NCBI GenBank assembly: GCA_900478215.1
Contig: LS483478.1
Span: 4,278,001-4,342,000 of the forward strand
Direction: 5' to 3'
Length of the DNA: 64,000 nucleotides
Origin: Salmonella enterica subsp. houtenae serovar Houten
GTDB lineage: Bacteria; Pseudomonadota; Gammaproteobacteria; Enterobacterales; Enterobacteriaceae
Positions 38,059-51,892 of this stretch are shown in pieces. The notes under the pieces were generated by a model. It saw only the letters and a program-made list of their open reading frames with translations, ran no database searches and was not told where the DNA came from. The position numbers were made by a program, and so were the translations under genes. Every line of letters starts with the position of its first letter. Positions within the stretch are counted from its first letter, which is position 1.

Positions 38059-39083
38059 GCAATGCTCTCCACAGCGTCCACCTCTCCGGACTGACCAATA
38101 AAGCGAACCTCAGGCTCTAGCCAGACATTAAATTTTTCGCCCACTTTTTGCCGGACATGATGCGCCAGCGCCACCACATCTTTACTTGTCGCATCATTAG
38201 CATTAATCAATACCAGCGCCTGCTGGCGATGCACCGCAGCGCCGCCAATGGCGACGCCTTTCAACTGACATTGGTCAATCAGCCAGCCTGCCGCCAGCTT
38301 CACTGAGCCGTCTGCCTGAGGGTAATGCGGCACATTGGGAAATCGTTCCAACAATTCCATGGCGATATCGGCTGCGACAACGGGGTTTTTAAAAAAGCTG
38401 CCCGCATTGCCATTTACTTTAGGATCCGGCAATTTTGTGGTGCGCATATGGCATATAGCATCAAACACCTGTTGCGCGGTGACCGTTTTCGGGTCCAGAC
38501 AAGTAAGATCGCCATAGGTCAACACCGGCTGCCATTGCTTTGGCAGACGTAGCCCCACCGCGACGATCGCAACGCGATCCTGATATTCATGTTTGAAGAT
38601 ACTGTCACGATAGCCGAAACGGCATTCCGCCGCAGACAAACGCAGACGTTTTCCCGTTTCCAGTTCAGCGCAGTCAACGTAGTCGCAGACGCGCTGTAGT
38701 TCTACGCCATACGCGCCAATATTCTGTATAGGCGAGGAACCAACGCAGCCAGGGATGAGCGCCAGATTCTCCAGGCCGGGCATGTTGTTGTCCAGCGCGT
38801 AGCGAACGAGTTGATGCCAGTTCTCTCCAGCGCCAACATACAGATGCCACGCCTCTGCCGTTTCCTTTACCTCAATGCCTTTCAGGCGGTTAAGGATCAC
38901 GGTGCCGGCGTAATTTTCCAGAAACAGGACGTTGCTTCCTTCACCCAGGATCATAACCGGCAGTCCCTCACGAGTTGCTTGCTGCCAGGCGCTCAGTAGT
39001 TGTTGTTCGTTTTCAGCGCATACGATGTGCTTTGCACAATGATCAATGCCGAAGGTATTCCAGGGTTTTAGGGAATGGGTCAT
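38055..39083 (-). CDS. murB: MurB, UDP-N-acetylenolpyruvoylglucosamine reductase
   Basis: A 342-residue flavoenzyme that reduces UDP-GlcNAc-enolpyruvate to UDP-MurNAc for peptidoglycan. FAD-binding segments LGEGSNVLF and PGCVGSSPIQNIGAYG are present. The catalytic serine is in GNAGSFFKNP. The ATG at 39083 (MTHSLKPWNTFGID) gives the normal length. The promoter must lie just beyond the rrn terminators. Confidence 0.96.
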   Translation of the reverse strand: MTHSLKPWNTFGIDHCAKHIVCAENEQQLLSAWQQATREGLPVMILGEGSNVLFLENYAGTVILNRLKGIEVKETAEAWHLYVGAGENWHQLVRYALDNNMPGLENLALIPGCVGSSPIQNIGAYGVELQRVCDYVDCAELETGKRLRLSAAECRFGYRDSIFKHEYQDRVAIVAVGLRLPKQWQPVLTYGDLTCLDPKTVTAQQVFDAICHMRTTKLPDPKVNGNAGSFFKNPVVAADIAMELLERFPNVPHYPQADGSVKLAAGWLIDQCQLKGVAIGGAAVHRQQALVLINANDATSKDVVALAHHVRQKVGEKFNVWLEPEVRFIGQSGEVDAVESIA

Positions 39084-39226
39084 GGCTGCTTTCCTGATAC
39101 TCAATCGGCAATAGTTTACCGTATCTGTGTTGGGAAGGCTTGCGGTTATATCGAGGGTGGATCGGTGCGTCCCTGTGGGCCGGATAAAGCGGAGCCGCCA
39201 TCGGGCAGTGTATACCGGCCGGAACG

Positions 39227-39257
39227 CAAAAAAGCCCGTCCGTCAGGATGGGCTTTT
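39227..39257 (-). terminator. rRNA operon terminator T2
   Basis: On the minus strand AAAGCCCATCC, TGAC, GGACGGGCTTT, then further Ts. It is downstream of T1, separated by GCCAGGCATCAGACAAGTG-type and GGCGGGCAGGACGCCCGCC hairpin sequence, as in E. coli rrnB. Confidence 0.88.
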
Positions 39258-39392
39258 TCACTTGTCTGATGCCTGGCAGTTTATGGCGGGCGTCCTGCCC
39301 GCCACCCTCCGGGCCGTTGCTGCGCAACGTTCAAATCCGCTCCCGGCGGATTTGTCCTGCTCCGGAGAGCCCTCACCGACAGACAACAGATA

Positions 39393-39425
39393 AAACAAAA
39401 GGCCCGGTCTTTCGACCGGGCCTTC
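39393..39425 (-). terminator. rRNA operon terminator T1
   Basis: On the minus strand AAGGCCCGGTC-GAAA-GACCGGGCCTT followed by TTGTTTT. The perfect 11-bp stem with a GAAA loop lies 12 bases past the 5S gene. Confidence 0.93.
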
Positions 39426-39436
39426 TGTTCTGTTTG

Positions 39437-39556
39437 ATGCCTGGCAGTTCCCTACTCTCGCATGGGGAGACCCCACACTACCATCGGCGCTACGGCGTTT
39501 CACTTCTGAGTTCGGCATGGGGTCAGGTGGGACCACCGCGCTACGGCCGCCAGGCA
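39437..39556 (-). rRNA. rrf: 5S ribosomal RNA
   Basis: 120 nt, TGCCTGGCGGCCGTAGCGCG to CTGCCAGGCAT on the minus strand. It is nearly identical to E. coli 5S. Two terminators follow. Confidence 0.97.
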
Positions 39557-39593
39557 AATTCTTTGTGCTCTGTCCTGTGTCTTTTACACTGAT

Positions 39594-39678
39594 GCTGCGT
39601 TGGCTGCTCTTGCGAACCTCAGTCACATACTTGTGTATGCTCCTTCCGTCGCTGCGTTTGCCGCCTTGCCTCAGCGCA
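39594..39678 (-). repeat. ERIC/IRU-related palindrome inside the 23S-5S spacer
   Basis: The minus strand reads GGCAAGGCGGCAAACGCAGC, then GCATACACAAGTATGTGACT and GAGGTTCGCAAGAGCAGCC. This resembles the element at 8821-8980 (AAGGCGGCAAACGAATGAG, GTAAGTGACTGGGGTGA, AAGGCAGCCAACG). The spacer totals 196 nt, roughly twice that recalled for E. coli rrnB. Confidence 0.6.
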
Positions 39679-39752
39679 AAATCCTTCGGACTCTGAATCT
39701 GAGCTGAAAATTGTTCGTCTTCTCAGTTCCGCCAAAACATCTTTGGCGTTGT

Positions 39753-42660
<2,908 letters not shown>

Positions 42661-42835
42661 TCACAACCCGAAGATGTTTCTCTTCTGATTGCGATAATTG
42701 AGAGACTCACGAACAATCGTTACATTGTTCTGTGTTTCAATTTTCAGCTTGATCCAGATTTTTAAAGAGCAAAACTTCGCAGTGAACCCTTTCAGGTACA
42801 CTCTGAAGTATTTTTTTATCAACGTTCCACAGTGA

Positions 42836-42911
42836 TGGTGGAGCTATGCGGGATCGAACCGCAGACCTCCTGCGTGCAAAGCAGGCGCTCTCCCAGCTGA
42901 GCTATAGCCCC
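42836..42911 (-). tRNA. tRNA-Ala (TGC) in the rRNA spacer
   Basis: 76 nt, GGGGCTATAGCTCAGCTGGG to CCA. The anticodon loop TTTGCAC gives TGC. Transcribed within the 16S-23S spacer after tRNA-Ile. Confidence 0.96.
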
Positions 42912-43019
42912 ATACAGTGTAGTTAAACCTCATCCCTAATTCGTTTCCGGGCGCGGCGTGGTGAAGCGAAGCATACTGAAGTATGCGAGCTTTGCCACAA
43001 CAAAGCACGGGAGCGAATT

Positions 43020-43096
<77 letters not shown>

Positions 43097-43165
43097 GTAG
43101 AGGTTTTACTGCTCGTTTTTCATCAGACAATCTGTGTGAGCACTTCAAAGAACGGTTCTTTAAGG

Positions 43166-44707
<1,542 letters not shown>

Positions 44708-44850
44708 AAAAGTTTGATGCTCGTGACTTTCTTTTTTCAAAGAATAGAACTTCGTAATGAATTACGTGTTCACTCAGAGACTTGAGTATTCATTTTTCGT
44801 CTTGCGACGTCAAGAATCCGTATCCTCGAGTGCCCACACAGATTGTCTGA

Positions 44851-44866
44851 TAAATTGTTAAAGAGC
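44851..44866 (-). promoter_or_regulatory. rrn leader boxA antitermination site
   Basis: The minus strand reads GCTCTTTAACAATTTA, the boxA consensus bound by NusB/S10, between promoter P2 and the 16S gene. A similar boxA-like TGCTCTTTAAAAATC lies in the spacer near 42760-42775. Confidence 0.9.
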
Positions 44867-44903
44867 AGTGCCGCTTCGCTTTTCTCAGCGGCGCGGGGTG
44901 TGC

Positions 44904-44931
44904 ATATTACGCTTTCCCGCTTCAGAGTCAA
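44904..44931 (-). promoter_or_regulatory. rRNA promoter P2
   Basis: TTGACT, a 16-base spacer and TAATAT on the minus strand, followed by a GC-rich discriminator. It is downstream of P1. Confidence 0.88.
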
Positions 44932-45022
44932 GCGTTTATTTTCGCTTTACTCCGTGAGGTTCTGGTCTGAACCCCGCTGACCCGGCGGCCTGTGTGCCGT
45001 TGTTCCGTGTCAGTGGTGGCGC

Positions 45023-45050
45023 ATTATAGGGCGTTATTTCTCCCTGACAA
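45023..45050 (-). promoter_or_regulatory. rRNA promoter P1 with UP element
   Basis: TTGTCA, a 16-base spacer, TATAAT, then the discriminator GCGCCACC on the minus strand, as in E. coli rrnB P1. The AT-rich block AAAATTATTTTAAATTTCC immediately upstream (about 45051-45072) is the UP element. Fis sites would fall towards murI. Confidence 0.93.
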
Positions 45051-45101
45051 GAGGAAATTTAAAATAATTTTCCAAATGCCTGGTATTTACCCAAAATGCC
45101 A

Positions 45102-45953
45102 TTAAACCGCCAGTTTTTCGAGCGTTTCAAAGCCATAACGCTGTAAAACGGGCAATAATTGTTCAGCTTCTGGCGTCATTGCCATGCAATAAGCAATATT
45201 GGCATCGGTTGATTTCGCATCCGGCGCGTCATGTTCCAACAGCCAGGCTGTACGACGCGCTATCGCCGCGCCGGAATCCACTAACCGCGTCCCTTCGGGC
45301 AGGACGTGCAAAAGCTCGTCCCGTAATAGAGGGAAATGCGTACACCCCAGAACGACCGTGTCAGGCGGTTCCGGCATTCGCAGCCATGGACGTAATATCC
45401 GGCGCAGCTCTTCCAGCGATACCGAGTCGCCATGTAATTTAGCTTCCGCCAGTTCCACCAGCTCTGCCGATCCCAACATCGCTATCTGACATTCATTGGC
45501 GAAGCGCGCAATAAGCTCGTGAGTATAAGGACGTTTGACCGTCGCTCGCGTCGCCAGTAGCCCGACGACACCATTTGCGGTAAGCCGCGCCGCTGGTTTA
45601 ATCGCAGGCACAACGCCCACCACCGGGAAGGCAAACTTTTCACGTAATGCGGGAAGAGAGACCGTACTGGCGGTATTGCAGGCAATCACCGCCAGTGAGA
45701 GAGGATAGCGCCGCTGTACCGCAGTCACTATCTCGACAACGCGCTCGACGATAAACGTTTCGCTCTTTTCCCCGTAGGGGAAAGCCACGTTATCGAAAGC
45801 ATATATATAGTGGAGATCCGGCAGGAGCCGCCGAATCTCATCATAGACCGACAATCCACCGACGCCGGAATCAAATACCAGCACGGTGGGACGTGGTTCA
45901 GAAGGTGTAGCTGCCAGACAAGGTGTATTCTCGTCCTGCAGTTTGGTAGCCAT
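45102..45953 (-). CDS. murI: MurI, glutamate racemase
   Basis: A 283-residue cofactor-independent racemase that makes D-glutamate for peptidoglycan. The two catalytic cysteines are in ACNTAST (C92) and GCTHFPL (about residue 204). The ATG at 45953 (MATKLQDENTPCLAATPS) is the family start; it lies inside the 3' end of btuB, a 56-base overlap in a different frame. The rrn P1 promoter lies just past its 3' end. Confidence 0.96.
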   Translation of the reverse strand: MATKLQDENTPCLAATPSEPRPTVLVFDSGVGGLSVYDEIRRLLPDLHYIYAFDNVAFPYGEKSETFIVERVVEIVTAVQRRYPLSLAVIACNTASTVSLPALREKFAFPVVGVVPAIKPAARLTANGVVGLLATRATVKRPYTHELIARFANECQIAMLGSAELVELAEAKLHGDSVSLEELRRILRPWLRMPEPPDTVVLGCTHFPLLRDELLHVLPEGTRLVDSGAAIARRTAWLLEHDAPDAKSTDANIAYCMAMTPEAEQLLPVLQRYGFETLEKLAV

Positions 45954-47742
45954 AAACTGTCTCGTAATCTTTGTCGAACAGGTTGGCGATTTTACCACGA
46001 ACTGTCAGATGTGAGGTGATTGGATATGAAACCGTAAGATCCCATAAACTGACGCCGCCCATTTTTACTGTCCGGTATGGGTAAGCGGAGTAATCCGAAT
46101 CATATCGGGAACCAAGGTATTGATATGTCACCCCCCAGTCAAAATCGTAAACGTCCCAGTCGAGTTGATATTTCGCCATCTGTTTGGAACGCCGAGGTAA
46201 TGGCGTATCGGTAATCGCATTACGCGCATCAACGTAATCATAACTGACCGTATGCGTTAACGGCCCGGTATCGAAATTCGCCGTCGCCTCAATACCTTTA
46301 ATGCGCGCCTTACCTTCGTTGTAATATTTTTGCAGATGATCGTCATAATCGATCATGTCATTAATATCGTTACGATAACCTGAAATACGCCAGCTAACGC
46401 CAGCGGTTAGCCCTTCAAATGCGCCTTCCCACTGTTTACTCTTTTCAGGATTCAGGTTCGGATTACCGTAATAACCATACAGTTGGCCCAAATTAGGCGC
46501 TTTGTAGGAGGTTCCGTAGGAGGCAATAAAGCGATAACCTTCTATAAACTCCCATCCCGCGCTGGTTTGCCAGGTACCGTGACGACCAAACTGGGAGTTG
46601 TCATCACTGCGCGCTGCCGCTTCCAGGGTAAAGTCACCCAACTGTTGTAATCCTGTCAGGTAAACCCCGGTATTACGCTGGTCATATCCCTTGGGCACAT
46701 AACCGGTGCCTGGCGTGGTGGTCTGTTTCTGCCAGTCTACGCCCGCCCCGACATTACCGTGCCCAACGACCACGCTGTTGGTCCATTGAACATTGTACTG
46801 TTTCATCTCATCCAGCGTGGCGGAGGTATCATACCGACCATAGTGCGGATCATAGTTGTAATCTTTACTGTGGCTATAGCTTGAAACTAGCTGAGACTGA
46901 ATGCGTTCGCCATTAAAACGCAGGCCGGCGTCCCAGCTTTGGCTATAAAGTTTGCGTGTATCAATCAGCGGCGAGCCCGGCGAGTAATATGCGTCGTAAT
47001 CGGTACGGTTATCGTAGCCATAACCACGCACGAATCCGCTCCAGCGATCGGAAAAGGTATGCTCTAACGCGCCATAAAGCGTTTTACTCAAAAAGCCGTC
47101 CCGGTCAGGCTGCGCCTGCATCCCGGTACCGCCTTTCGCTACCACGTCAAACCCTTTGGTGTATTCGTAATCGCCGATCAACGTCGCCCGCGTGTTTTCG
47201 TCAAGTTGCTGTTGCGTCGAGATGTCGTAATTCTGGTAGCTATTGCTTCCCCATCCAGCGGTTAATTCTGTGCCTGGGTTATCGCGCGTCGTAATGATAT
47301 TCACTACACCGCCGATAGCATCGGAACCATAAATAGCGGAGCGCGGACCGCGAATATATTCAATGCGCTGTACCAGTGACACCGGGAACTGGCTAAGATC
47401 GGCGGACCCGCTCACGCCTGCTAAATTCAGACGCACGCCGTCAATCAATACCAGTACATGGCTGGAGTTAGTGCCGCGAATGAAAATGGAGGAATTTTGT
47501 CCGACGCCGCCGCTCTGCGCAATATCGATGCCAGGCAAGCGGCGCAGAACATCATTTACGGAGGTCGATTGCCAGCGTTCAATATCCTGACGCGTCACGA
47601 TGGTAACGGGCGCCAGAACCGCGCTGCGCGGCTGCTGAAAACGGTTGGCGGTGACAACCAGGGTATCCGGGCTAGTATCCTGCGCCCAAGCGGAAAAGGC
47701 CGTGACGGAGAACGCCGTCAGCAGCGTAGCTTTTTTAATCAT
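45898..47742 (-). CDS. btuB: BtuB, TonB-dependent vitamin B12 outer-membrane receptor
   Basis: A 614-residue outer-membrane protein. The signal peptide of 20 residues ends SAWA before QDTSPD. The TonB box DTLVVTA follows, then the plug domain (LRRLPGIDIAQSGGVGQ, SAIYGSDAIGGVVNI) and a 22-strand barrel ending in the aromatic SGSYTF. It imports cobalamin with TonB energy and serves as receptor for BF23 and E colicins. Expression is controlled by the cobalamin riboswitch in the 5' leader. The 3' end overlaps murI. Confidence 0.97.
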   Translation of the reverse strand: MIKKATLLTAFSVTAFSAWAQDTSPDTLVVTANRFQQPRSAVLAPVTIVTRQDIERWQSTSVNDVLRRLPGIDIAQSGGVGQNSSIFIRGTNSSHVLVLIDGVRLNLAGVSGSADLSQFPVSLVQRIEYIRGPRSAIYGSDAIGGVVNIITTRDNPGTELTAGWGSNSYQNYDISTQQQLDENTRATLIGDYEYTKGFDVVAKGGTGMQAQPDRDGFLSKTLYGALEHTFSDRWSGFVRGYGYDNRTDYDAYYSPGSPLIDTRKLYSQSWDAGLRFNGERIQSQLVSSYSHSKDYNYDPHYGRYDTSATLDEMKQYNVQWTNSVVVGHGNVGAGVDWQKQTTTPGTGYVPKGYDQRNTGVYLTGLQQLGDFTLEAAARSDDNSQFGRHGTWQTSAGWEFIEGYRFIASYGTSYKAPNLGQLYGYYGNPNLNPEKSKQWEGAFEGLTAGVSWRISGYRNDINDMIDYDDHLQKYYNEGKARIKGIEATANFDTGPLTHTVSYDYVDARNAITDTPLPRRSKQMAKYQLDWDVYDFDWGVTYQYLGSRYDSDYSAYPYRTVKMGGVSLWDLTVSYPITSHLTVRGKIANLFDKDYETVYGYQTAGREYTLSGSYTF

Positions 47743-47814
47743 TGTAAAGCATCCACAATATAAGAAGGATGCCGCAGGCTTCATCGATAGTACGCGATGA
47801 TGAAAACCAGATGC

Positions 47815-48005
47815 GACGTTAGCCGGCAGGTCTTCGGGCTTGGAGGGTTATCCGTTGGCTGGATAGCAGAAATGATGACTTCCCGCCGGAGGCAGTGTCT
47901 GCTTACGCTCTCATCTCACCTTTCCTTACCGCTGCGCGTCAGCTCCAGATTTTCACTGGATTCCCTATTAACTCACAGGACCGGCCTACGGATGCTACCG
48001 TCTGT
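47815..48005 (-). promoter_or_regulatory. Cobalamin riboswitch of btuB
   Basis: On the minus strand the leader carries AGCATCCGTAGGCCGGTCC at its 5' end, then the core GGTGAGATGAGAG, ACTGCCTCCGGCGGGAAGTC and the B12 box AGCCCGAAGACCTGCCGG (near 47820). The order and spacing are those of AdoCbl riboswitches. Ligand binding should block btuB translation initiation. Confidence 0.95.
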
Positions 48006-48114
48006 CACAACACCCTGTCCAGACCGCGCATCACAAATCAGAAATCATCAATAGCTGGACATCCACTGAGCAATCCCTACAATCCCCGCGTACTTTTATT
48101 ATTCAGGATGCGAT

Positions 48115-49215
48115 ATGACCCCCGAACATCTTCCGACAGAACAGTATGAGGCGCAGCTAGCCGAAAAAGTGGCGCGCTTGCAGAGTATGATGGCGCCGTT
48201 TTCTGGCCTGGTTCCGGAAGTATTTCGCTCGCCGGTCAGTCACTATCGTATGCGTGCGGAATTTCGCCTGTGGCATGACGGCGATGACCTGTACCACATT
48301 ATGTTTGATCAGCAGACCAAAAGCCGGATTCGCGTTGACAGCTTCCCGGCGGCCAGCCACCTGATCAATACCTTAATGAAGGCGATGATTGCCGGCGTGC
48401 GCGATAATCATGCACTGCGGCATAAGCTATTCCAGATCGATTATCTCACGACCCTCAGCAATCAGGCGGTAGTTTCGCTGCTGTACCATAAAAAGCTGGA
48501 CGAAGAGTGGCGTGAAGCCGCCACTGCGTTACGCGATGCTTTGCGCGCGCAAGGTCTGAACATACACCTGATTGGCCGGGCCACTAAAACCAAAATCGAA
48601 TTGGATCAGGATTATATTGATGAGCGTCTGCCTGTGGCAGGCAAAGAGATGATCTACCGCCAGGTCGAAAACAGCTTTACGCAGCCAAACGCCGCCATGA
48701 ATATTCAGATGTTAGAGTGGGCGCTGGAGGTGACGAAAGATGCAAAAGGCGATCTGCTTGAGTTGTATTGCGGCAACGGTAACTTCTCTCTCGCGCTGGC
48801 GCGCAATTTCAACCGCGTGCTGGCGACCGAAATCGCCAAACCATCCGTCGCTGCCGCGCAGTACAATATTGCCGCTAATCATATTGATAATGTGCAGATT
48901 ATTCGTATGGCGGCGGAAGAGTTTACCCAGGCGATGAACGGCGTACGCGAGTTTAACCGTCTGCAGGGTATCGATCTAAAGAACTATCAGTGCGAAACCA
49001 TTTTTGTCGATCCGCCGCGCAGCGGTCTGGACAGCGAAACCGAGAAGATGGTGCAGGCCTATCCGCGTATTCTGTACATTTCCTGCAATCCGGAAACGTT
49101 GTGCAAAAACCTGGAAACGTTAAGCCAGACGCACACGGTGTCTCGCCTGGCGCTGTTCGATCAGTTCCCGTATACACACCATATGGAGTGCGGAGTGTTA
49201 TTGACCGCAAAATAA
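48115..49215 (+). CDS. trmA: TrmA, tRNA (uracil-54-C5)-methyltransferase
   Basis: A 366-residue SAM enzyme that makes ribothymidine at position 54 of tRNAs and also modifies tmRNA. The SAM motif DLLELYCGNGNFSLAL is near residue 211. IFVDPPRSGLD and the catalytic cysteine motif YISCNPETLCKNL follow. It is divergent from btuB. In E. coli the promoter is stringently controlled like rRNA promoters. Confidence 0.96.
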   Translation: MTPEHLPTEQYEAQLAEKVARLQSMMAPFSGLVPEVFRSPVSHYRMRAEFRLWHDGDDLYHIMFDQQTKSRIRVDSFPAASHLINTLMKAMIAGVRDNHALRHKLFQIDYLTTLSNQAVVSLLYHKKLDEEWREAATALRDALRAQGLNIHLIGRATKTKIELDQDYIDERLPVAGKEMIYRQVENSFTQPNAAMNIQMLEWALEVTKDAKGDLLELYCGNGNFSLALARNFNRVLATEIAKPSVAAAQYNIAANHIDNVQIIRMAAEEFTQAMNGVREFNRLQGIDLKNYQCETIFVDPPRSGLDSETEKMVQAYPRILYISCNPETLCKNLETLSQTHTVSRLALFDQFPYTHHMECGVLLTAK

Positions 49216-49230
49216 ATAGTTATCGCCTAC

Positions 49231-49260
49231 TTGCCCGATGACGCTGCGCTTATCGGGCGA
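49231..49260. repeat. REP palindrome after trmA
   Basis: TTGCCCGATGACGCTGCGCT followed by TATCGGGCGA is a typical REP hairpin between the convergent ends of trmA and yijD. Confidence 0.75.
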
Positions 49261-49282
49261 TGCGGCGCCAAATTTATCCGGA

Positions 49283-49642
49283 CTACTCCGCGATGTCCTG
49301 CTTCCGGTTACGCAGCTTAAAGCCAATCCAGAATACCAGAATCACCGACAACACCGCCGGGAAGAAGTTGGAGCCGATATCCGGATATTCTGCACGCACG
49401 ACGGTGCTATACAGTAAAACGCCAAGAATGAAACAGGCGGCCGCCAGTCCCGGCAAACCTACCGGCATAGTACGATTTTGGTAGCGCTGATGCAGGCAAT
49501 ATACCGTTAGCACCAGTGAGATAATCGGGAATACGGAGAACGGCACAATAGCGCTAAACAGCGCCGCGAATGTGCCGTTAATCGATAAGCCAGCGATGAG
49601 CGCCAGCAACAGCGTACCTTTATCTTGACCTGACTGTTTCAT
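49283..49642 (-). CDS. yijD: YijD, small inner-membrane protein
   Basis: A 119-residue protein with four predicted hydrophobic helices (about residues 11-28, 31-49, 58-78 and 90-108). It matches the YijD family (DUF1422) that is paired with fabR. It lies 15 bases after fabR on the same strand, so it is cotranscribed. The function is not known; the link to fabR hints at membrane homeostasis. Confidence 0.9.
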   Translation of the reverse strand: MKQSGQDKGTLLLALIAGLSINGTFAALFSAIVPFSVFPIISLVLTVYCLHQRYQNRTMPVGLPGLAAACFILGVLLYSTVVRAEYPDIGSNFFPAVLSVILVFWIGFKLRNRKQDIAE

Positions 49643-49657
49643 TACTCGTCCTTCACG

Positions 49658-50290
49658 TTATTCGGAATGATGTGCTATTTTCTCTTGCTCACGGCGATAC
49701 CAGTAATACGCCCCTTTCGCAATCATGCGCAGTTGCAATACCAGCCGCTCTTCTAATTGCCGACGCTGTTCAGCGCCGATGTCCAACGCCTCTGCGCCCG
49801 CGCTAAAGACAATAGTCACCATCGCTTCGGCCTGGGCTTCAGTAAACGCGCGCGGCATATGGTTTTCGAGTTCCAGATAGTCGGCAAGTTCCGCAATAAA
49901 ATGCTGGATCTCCCGCGCGACGGCGGCACGAAACGCCGCTGATGTGCCGGAACGCTCGCGCAACAACAGGCGGAAGGCGTTAGGATTGTTACCGATGAAC
50001 TCCATAAATGTGGAGACCGACGTACGAATGACGCTGCCGCCTTTCGCGATGCGTTGTCGCGCCTGACGCATCAGTTGACGCAGCATTAGACCGCTTTCAT
50101 CCACCATCGTCAGACCAAGTTCATCAACATCGCGAAAATGTCGGTAAAACGACGTTGGCGCAATGCCCGCTTCACGCGCCACTTCACGCAAACTCAGGCT
50201 GGCGAAACTCCGCTCAGCGCTCAGTTGACTGAATGCGGCTTCCACCAGCGAACGCCGGGTTTTTTCTTTTTGTTGCGCTCTAACACCCAT
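49658..50290 (-). CDS. fabR: FabR, TetR-family repressor of unsaturated fatty acid synthesis
   Basis: A 210-residue TetR-type regulator. The N-terminal HTH is [20 protein letters not shown] (about residues 33-52). FabR represses fabA and fabB in response to the unsaturated/saturated acyl balance. The ATG at 50290 ([14 protein letters not shown]) is used; a GTG one codon earlier is possible, and longer upstream starts have been used for E. coli. It is divergent from sthA. Confidence 0.92.
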
Positions 50291-50491
50291 CACAATGTCT
50301 GAATCCTTCCATATGCCTTATTCGGCACTATACCAGAGAATAAAAGTAACGGGTTCACACTGGATTGTGAATGATTGTTTACAGACAGTTTGTGCTCCGG
50401 CTTCGCAAAAAAGCACAACGATAATTGGGTTAAAGCCGGGCAAATGTTATCATCGTGTTTATTTTATGTATAAAAACAGGTGAGTAATACC

Positions 50492-51892
50492 ATGCCACAT
50501 TCCTGGGATTATGATGCAGTCGTCATAGGGTCAGGCCCCGGCGGTGAAGGCGCTGCAATGGGTCTGGTTAAGCAGGGAGCACGCATCGCGGTGATTGAGC
50601 GTTATCATAACGTTGGCGGCGGATGTACCCACTGGGGCACCATCCCATCCAAAGCCCTTCGCCACGCCGTCAGCCGCATTATTGAATTTAATCAAAACCC
50701 GCTCTATAGCGACCACTCCCGTCTCCTTCGTTCTTCTTTCGCCGATATCCTTAATCATGCCGATAGCGTGATTAATCAACAAACGCGTATGCGTCAGGGG
50801 TTTTATGAGCGTAACCACTGTGAAATCTTGCAGGGCAACGCCCATTTTATTGACGAACATACCCTGGCGCTGGAATGCCATGACGGCACGGTTGAAACCC
50901 TGACGGCAGAAAAATTTGTTATTGCCTGTGGTTCGCGTCCTTACCATCCCAATGATGTGGATTTCTCGCATCCGCGCATTTATGACAGCGACTCGATCCT
51001 GAGTCTCCACCATGAACCGCGCCACGTTATTATTTATGGCGCCGGCGTTATCGGCTGCGAATATGCCTCCATCTTCCGCGGTATGGATGTAAAAGTGGAT
51101 CTGATCAACACCCGCGATCGCCTTCTGGCCTTTCTCGATCAGGAGATGTCCGACTCTCTCTCTTACCATTTCTGGAATAGCGGCGTGGTTATTCGCCACA
51201 ATGAAGAGTATGAGAAAATCGAAGGCTGCGATGATGGCGTCATCATGCACCTGAAATCCGGCAAAAAACTGAAGGCTGACTGCCTGCTCTATGCTAATGG
51301 CCGCACCGGTAACACCGATTCACTGGCGCTGGAGAATATTGGTCTGGAAACAGACAGCCGTGGGCAACTTAAAGTCAACAGTATGTACCAGACCGCCCTG
51401 CCGCATGTCTATGCGGTGGGCGACGTGATTGGCTACCCCAGTCTGGCTTCCGCAGCCTACGATCAGGGGCGTATTGCGGCGCAGGCGCTGGTGAAAGGCG
51501 AAGCGACCGCGCACCTTATCGAAGATATCCCCACCGGGATTTATACCATTCCGGAAATCAGTTCTGTCGGCAAAACCGAGCAGCAGTTAACGGCAATGAA
51601 AGTGCCTTACGAAGTGGGCCGCGCGCAGTTTAAGCATCTGGCGCGAGCGCAAATCGTCGGCATGAACGTCGGCACGCTAAAAATTCTCTTCCACCGCGAA
51701 ACCAAAGAAATTCTGGGGATTCACTGCTTTGGCGAACGCGCCGCCGAAATTATTCATATTGGCCAGGCGATCATGGAGCAGAAAGGTGGCGGTAACACTA
51801 TTGAGTACTTCGTTAACACCACCTTTAACTACCCAACCATGGCGGAAGCTTATCGGGTTGCGGCGCTAAACGGCTTAAACCGCCTGTTTTAA
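50492..51892 (+). CDS. sthA: SthA (UdhA), soluble pyridine nucleotide transhydrogenase
   Basis: A 466-residue flavoprotein of the disulfide-reductase fold that moves reducing equivalents from NADPH to NAD+. The FAD motif GSGPGGEGAAMG lies near residue 13. GGGCTHWGTIPSKAL has only one of the two redox cysteines of the family, as is normal for this enzyme. The NAD(P) motif GAGVIGCEYAS and the C-terminal FNYPTMAEAYR are present. The ATG at 50492 is preferred over one four codons upstream. Its 3' end overlaps convergent oxyR by 18 bases. Confidence 0.95.
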   Translation: MPHSWDYDAVVIGSGPGGEGAAMGLVKQGARIAVIERYHNVGGGCTHWGTIPSKALRHAVSRIIEFNQNPLYSDHSRLLRSSFADILNHADSVINQQTRMRQGFYERNHCEILQGNAHFIDEHTLALECHDGTVETLTAEKFVIACGSRPYHPNDVDFSHPRIYDSDSILSLHHEPRHVIIYGAGVIGCEYASIFRGMDVKVDLINTRDRLLAFLDQEMSDSLSYHFWNSGVVIRHNEEYEKIEGCDDGVIMHLKSGKKLKADCLLYANGRTGNTDSLALENIGLETDSRGQLKVNSMYQTALPHVYAVGDVIGYPSLASAAYDQGRIAAQALVKGEATAHLIEDIPTGIYTIPEISSVGKTEQQLTAMKVPYEVGRAQFKHLARAQIVGMNVGTLKILFHRETKEILGIHCFGERAAEIIHIGQAIMEQKGGGNTIEYFVNTTFNYPTMAEAYRVAALNGLNRLF

